Source: Gadus chalcogrammus
Lineage: Eukaryota > Chordata > Actinopteri > Gadiformes > Gadidae
Reading direction: 5' to 3'
Assembly (NCBI RefSeq): GCF_026213295.1
Contig: NC_079420.1
Span: forward strand, 19,287,776 to 19,351,775
Length of the DNA: 64,000 nucleotides
Position numbers and translations under genes: made by a program. How positions within the stretch are numbered: the stretch's first letter is position 1; each line of letters starts with the position of its first letter. The notes under the pieces are model-generated. The model worked only from the letters and a program-made list of their open reading frames with translations, had not been told where the DNA came from and searched no databases. Positions 61,747-64,000 of the stretch are shown here, piece after piece.

Positions 61747-61768
61747 GCCAAAGTTCAGGTGGGGGCTC
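61719..61768 (+). promoter_or_regulatory. Programmed -1 frameshift signal: slippery heptamer plus predicted H-type pseudoknot
   Basis: GGGAAAC (61719-61725) is set in the gag frame as G GGA AAC, the X XXY YYZ pattern. A 5-base spacer (61726-61730) follows. Stem 1 pairs CCCCCTGAAC (61731-61740) with 61753-61763, ten base pairs with a single bulged T at 61760. Stem 2 pairs loop bases GAGCC (61745-61749) with GGCTC (61764-61768). The pol frame is open in -1 from the heptamer, overlapping the end of gag. Geometry matches known retroviral and retrotransposon signals; function is inferred. Confidence 0.75.
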
Positions 61769-64000
61769 TACTTGCTCCAAGTCTCATGTCCATGATCCGG
61801 GAAATTTGGTTTCAGCTTGCCCCAATATTATCATAAATATGGGTGGGGTGGAGATTCCATGCCTGGTTGATACAGGGTCAATGGTGTCAACAATAACAGA
61901 GTTTCTTTGTAAAGCATTTTGAACCCTGGGGCTCAGAAAAACTCCATTCCTGTAACTGGTTAAGGCTGACTGCTGCTAATGGGATGGCCATACCTTACAT
62001 AGGATACCTTGAGTTAGATGTGCAGCTTTGTGGCAAAGAAATTGTTAAGCGGGGGGTTTTGGTGGTAAAGGATCCCCAAAACAGTACAGCTACAGTTCCT
62101 GGTGTGCTGGGAATGAACATAATTAAGGAATGTTACTTGGAGTTGTTTGTACGGCATGGCCCTGCTCTTTTTAACCTACCTTCTGTGCTGCAGGCTCCCC
62201 CCCTAATTCAGCACGCCCTCCAGCAGTGTCACCAAATTCAGGCTACTACCCCTCTGGATTGCTCAGGTCGTGTAAAAGTAAAGGGAGGGAGGGTATGCAG
62301 AGTCCCCGGGGGTACCTTGAAAATTGTTGCCGCCTCCTGTTCACAACATTTAGCAAATTATGCCTTATTCGAGCCCCTGAGTAATGGCCTGCCTTCAGGG
62401 CTACTAGCCTCCCCAGCACTGGTCCGTGTGAGTAGAGGTACTGTTTACATCCCGATTGTCAATGTAGGGATTCAGGATGTTTTACTCTACCCCAGTGCTG
62501 TCCTAGGCACCCTAAGTAATGCCCATCTCGTGAGTTTACCTGCAGGGCTTGAGGAGAGGGAATTAGCAGCCACAGTTTCCTCCCAGACAGTAACTAATGA
62601 AGTGCAGGATAAGATTGCTGCAGTTGATCTAACAGCTCTATCAGAGCAGGAGCAAGGTCAGGTCAGAACCTTATTGCACAAGTACAGTGACGTATTTTCT
62701 GCAAACGAGGGAGATATAGGCTGCACTAACCTCATTTCTCATGACATTCCTTTAGAGGATGAGGTACCGGTACGCCAAAGATATCGGCGCATCCGCCCTT
62801 CAGAGTACGAAGCAGCCAAGGCCCACATCCACCAGCTCCTTGAGGCACGGGTTATTAGAGAAAGTAGTAGCCCCTTTGCTTCCCCCATCGTGCTGGTCAA
62901 GAAAAAGGATGGCAGCCTCCGCTTGTGTGTGGACTACCGGCTCTTAAACAGTAAGACCCGCAAGGATGCCTTTCCCTTGCCCCGCATTGAAGAGTCCCTT
63001 GACTCCCTGTCAGGAGCCTGCTGGTTCTCCACCCTGGACCTTGCTGCTGGGTACAACCAAGTACCAGTCACTGAAAAGGACAAAATGAAGACTGCATTCT
63101 GCACACCCTTTGGGCTGTTTGAGTGGAACCGGATGCCCTTTGGGTTGTGCAATGCCCCAAGTACCTTCCAGAGGTTAATGGAGAGGATCTTTGGAGATCA
63201 GCACTGTCAGTCATTGTTGCTTTACCTGGATGATATTGTTGTTTTCTCCTCAACAGTAACAGAGCATGTCGAACGCTTGGAGTCTGTACTAGGCCGCCTG
63301 CAGCAAGAAAATCTCAAAGCCAAGTGGGAAAAGTGCTGCTTTTTCAAACCAGAGGTGAGCTACTTGGGGCACATCATATCAAAGGATGGTGTGTCTACTG
63401 ACCCTGGCAAAATAGACGTTGTTTCAAAGTGGCAGCGACCTAACCATGTGTCAGAGTTGCGTTCCTTCTTGGGTTTTGCAAGCTACTACAGACGCTTCAT
63501 CGATGGGTTTGCCAAGTTGGCCGCACCCTTGCATCGCCTGGTGGCTGAAATGAATGGCACAAAATCCAGGAGACCATCTAAAGAGAGCCTACTTGTTGCA
63601 TGGACGGAGGAGTGTGAGCGGAGTTTTGAAGGCCTTAAAAGTAGGTTTGTGAGTGCTCCAGTTCTGGCCTATGCCAACTTCTCCTTGCCTTTCATCCTAG
63701 AAGTTGATGCCAGCTACAGTGGGCTCGGGGCTGTGCTCTCCCAAAATCAGGATGGCAGGGTCAGACCTATAGCTTATGCTAGCCGGGGCCTCAGACCTAC
63801 GGAAAGAAACATGAGTAATTACAGCTCAATGAAATTGGAGTTTCTGGCCCTTAAGTGGGCCCTTACCGAAAAATTCAGAGATTACCTGCTTGGCCAAAAA
63901 TGCGTGGTGTTCACGGACAATAACCCTCTCAGCCACTTGTCTACAGCCAAGCTAGGTGCTACAGAACAGCGTTGGGCTTCACAACTTGCTGCATTTGATT
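61725..64000 (+). pseudogene. Gypsy Pol (protease, reverse transcriptase, RNase H start), one frameshift, truncated by the window
   Basis: The -1 frame after the slippery site runs through an aspartic protease, EIPCLVDTGSMVSTITE, with the DTGS catalytic motif near 61869. It meets a TGA at about 61919 because of one surplus base in the T-run at 61902-61904. In the next frame the protein continues FEPWGSEKLHSCNWL, AIPYIGYLELDV and stays open to the window edge. Reverse transcriptase shows YRRIRPSEY, SPIVLVKKKDGSLRLCVDYR, FSTLDLAAGYNQV, MPFGLCNAPSTFQRLM, the catalytic YLDD near 63220, and LGHIISKDG. RNase H starts at ILEVDASYSGLGAVLSQ. Integrase is beyond the edge. The frameshift may be a real lesion or a sequencing error, since the rest is clean. 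Confidence 0.88.

Larger units (their letters stand above)
59890..64000 (+). mobile_element. Ty3/Gypsy LTR retrotransposon, 5' part (runs off the window)
   Basis: It comprises a 5' LTR (about 59890-60502), a primer-binding site, gag (60676-61746) and pol through protease, reverse transcriptase and the start of RNase H at the window edge. It is oriented opposite to galnt8 and lies just upstream of the most 5' galnt8 exon seen. The 3' half, including integrase and the 3' LTR, is outside, so the exact left border cannot be set. One single-base frameshift is visible in the protease region; otherwise the frames are open. Confidence 0.9.

Overview
This is vertebrate nuclear DNA, almost certainly from a teleost fish. 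Genes are split into small exons with GT-AG junctions, the proteins match vertebrate families, CA/TG microsatellites are long and frequent, and the mobile-element mix (BEL/Pao, Ty3/Gypsy, TTF-type hAT, PIF/Harbinger, tRNA-derived SINEs) is typical of fish. I see no prokaryotic operon, CRISPR array, tRNA gene or rRNA gene. The species cannot be named from the sequence alone.

Region 1 (1-22.3 kb) is ordinary gene space. The 3' fourteen coding exons of cnot2 (CCR4-NOT subunit 2) run rightward from 156 to 4424. The complete 33-exon washc4 (WASH complex subunit 4, SWIP) runs leftward from 22239 to 6848. The two genes converge tail to tail. One washc4 intron has a GC-AG boundary followed within about ten bases by a 72-unit TG tract; another is a 122-bp intron that is more than half TG repeat.

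Region 2 (22.3-44.6 kb) is a dense nest of transposable elements. Left to right: a dead hAT transposase; one orphan exon resembling ada2; a BEL/Pao LTR retrotransposon on the minus strand with both LTRs, 5-bp target duplications and one long gag-pol frame. Two hAT elements interrupt the BEL element, each with a perfect 8-bp target duplication. Then come a tandemly duplicated promoter/first-exon relic, another hAT carrying a palindrome-ended element that itself carries a solo LTR, a 3.46-kb giant-palindrome Harbinger, and a fourth hAT with a TTF-domain fragment.

Region 3 (44.6-57 kb) is gene-poor. It holds a 1.7-kb inverted duplication of unknown content, minisatellites, a SINE, a broken RIB43A-family gene (ribc2-like) and a 1-kb foldback element.

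Region 4 (57-64 kb) holds the 3' exons of a GALNT8-type glycosyltransferase on the minus strand, with a Harbinger MITE in an intron. Upstream of them, and antisense to the gene, lies a Ty3/Gypsy retrotransposon that runs off the window. Its gag-pol junction carries a textbook -1 frameshift signal: slippery heptamer, 5-nt spacer and a predicted H-type pseudoknot.

I found no wholly new system. The most informative observations are the nesting order of the elements (a relative chronology supported by target-site duplications), the Gypsy frameshift signal, the palindromic Harbinger, and the unusual washc4 introns.
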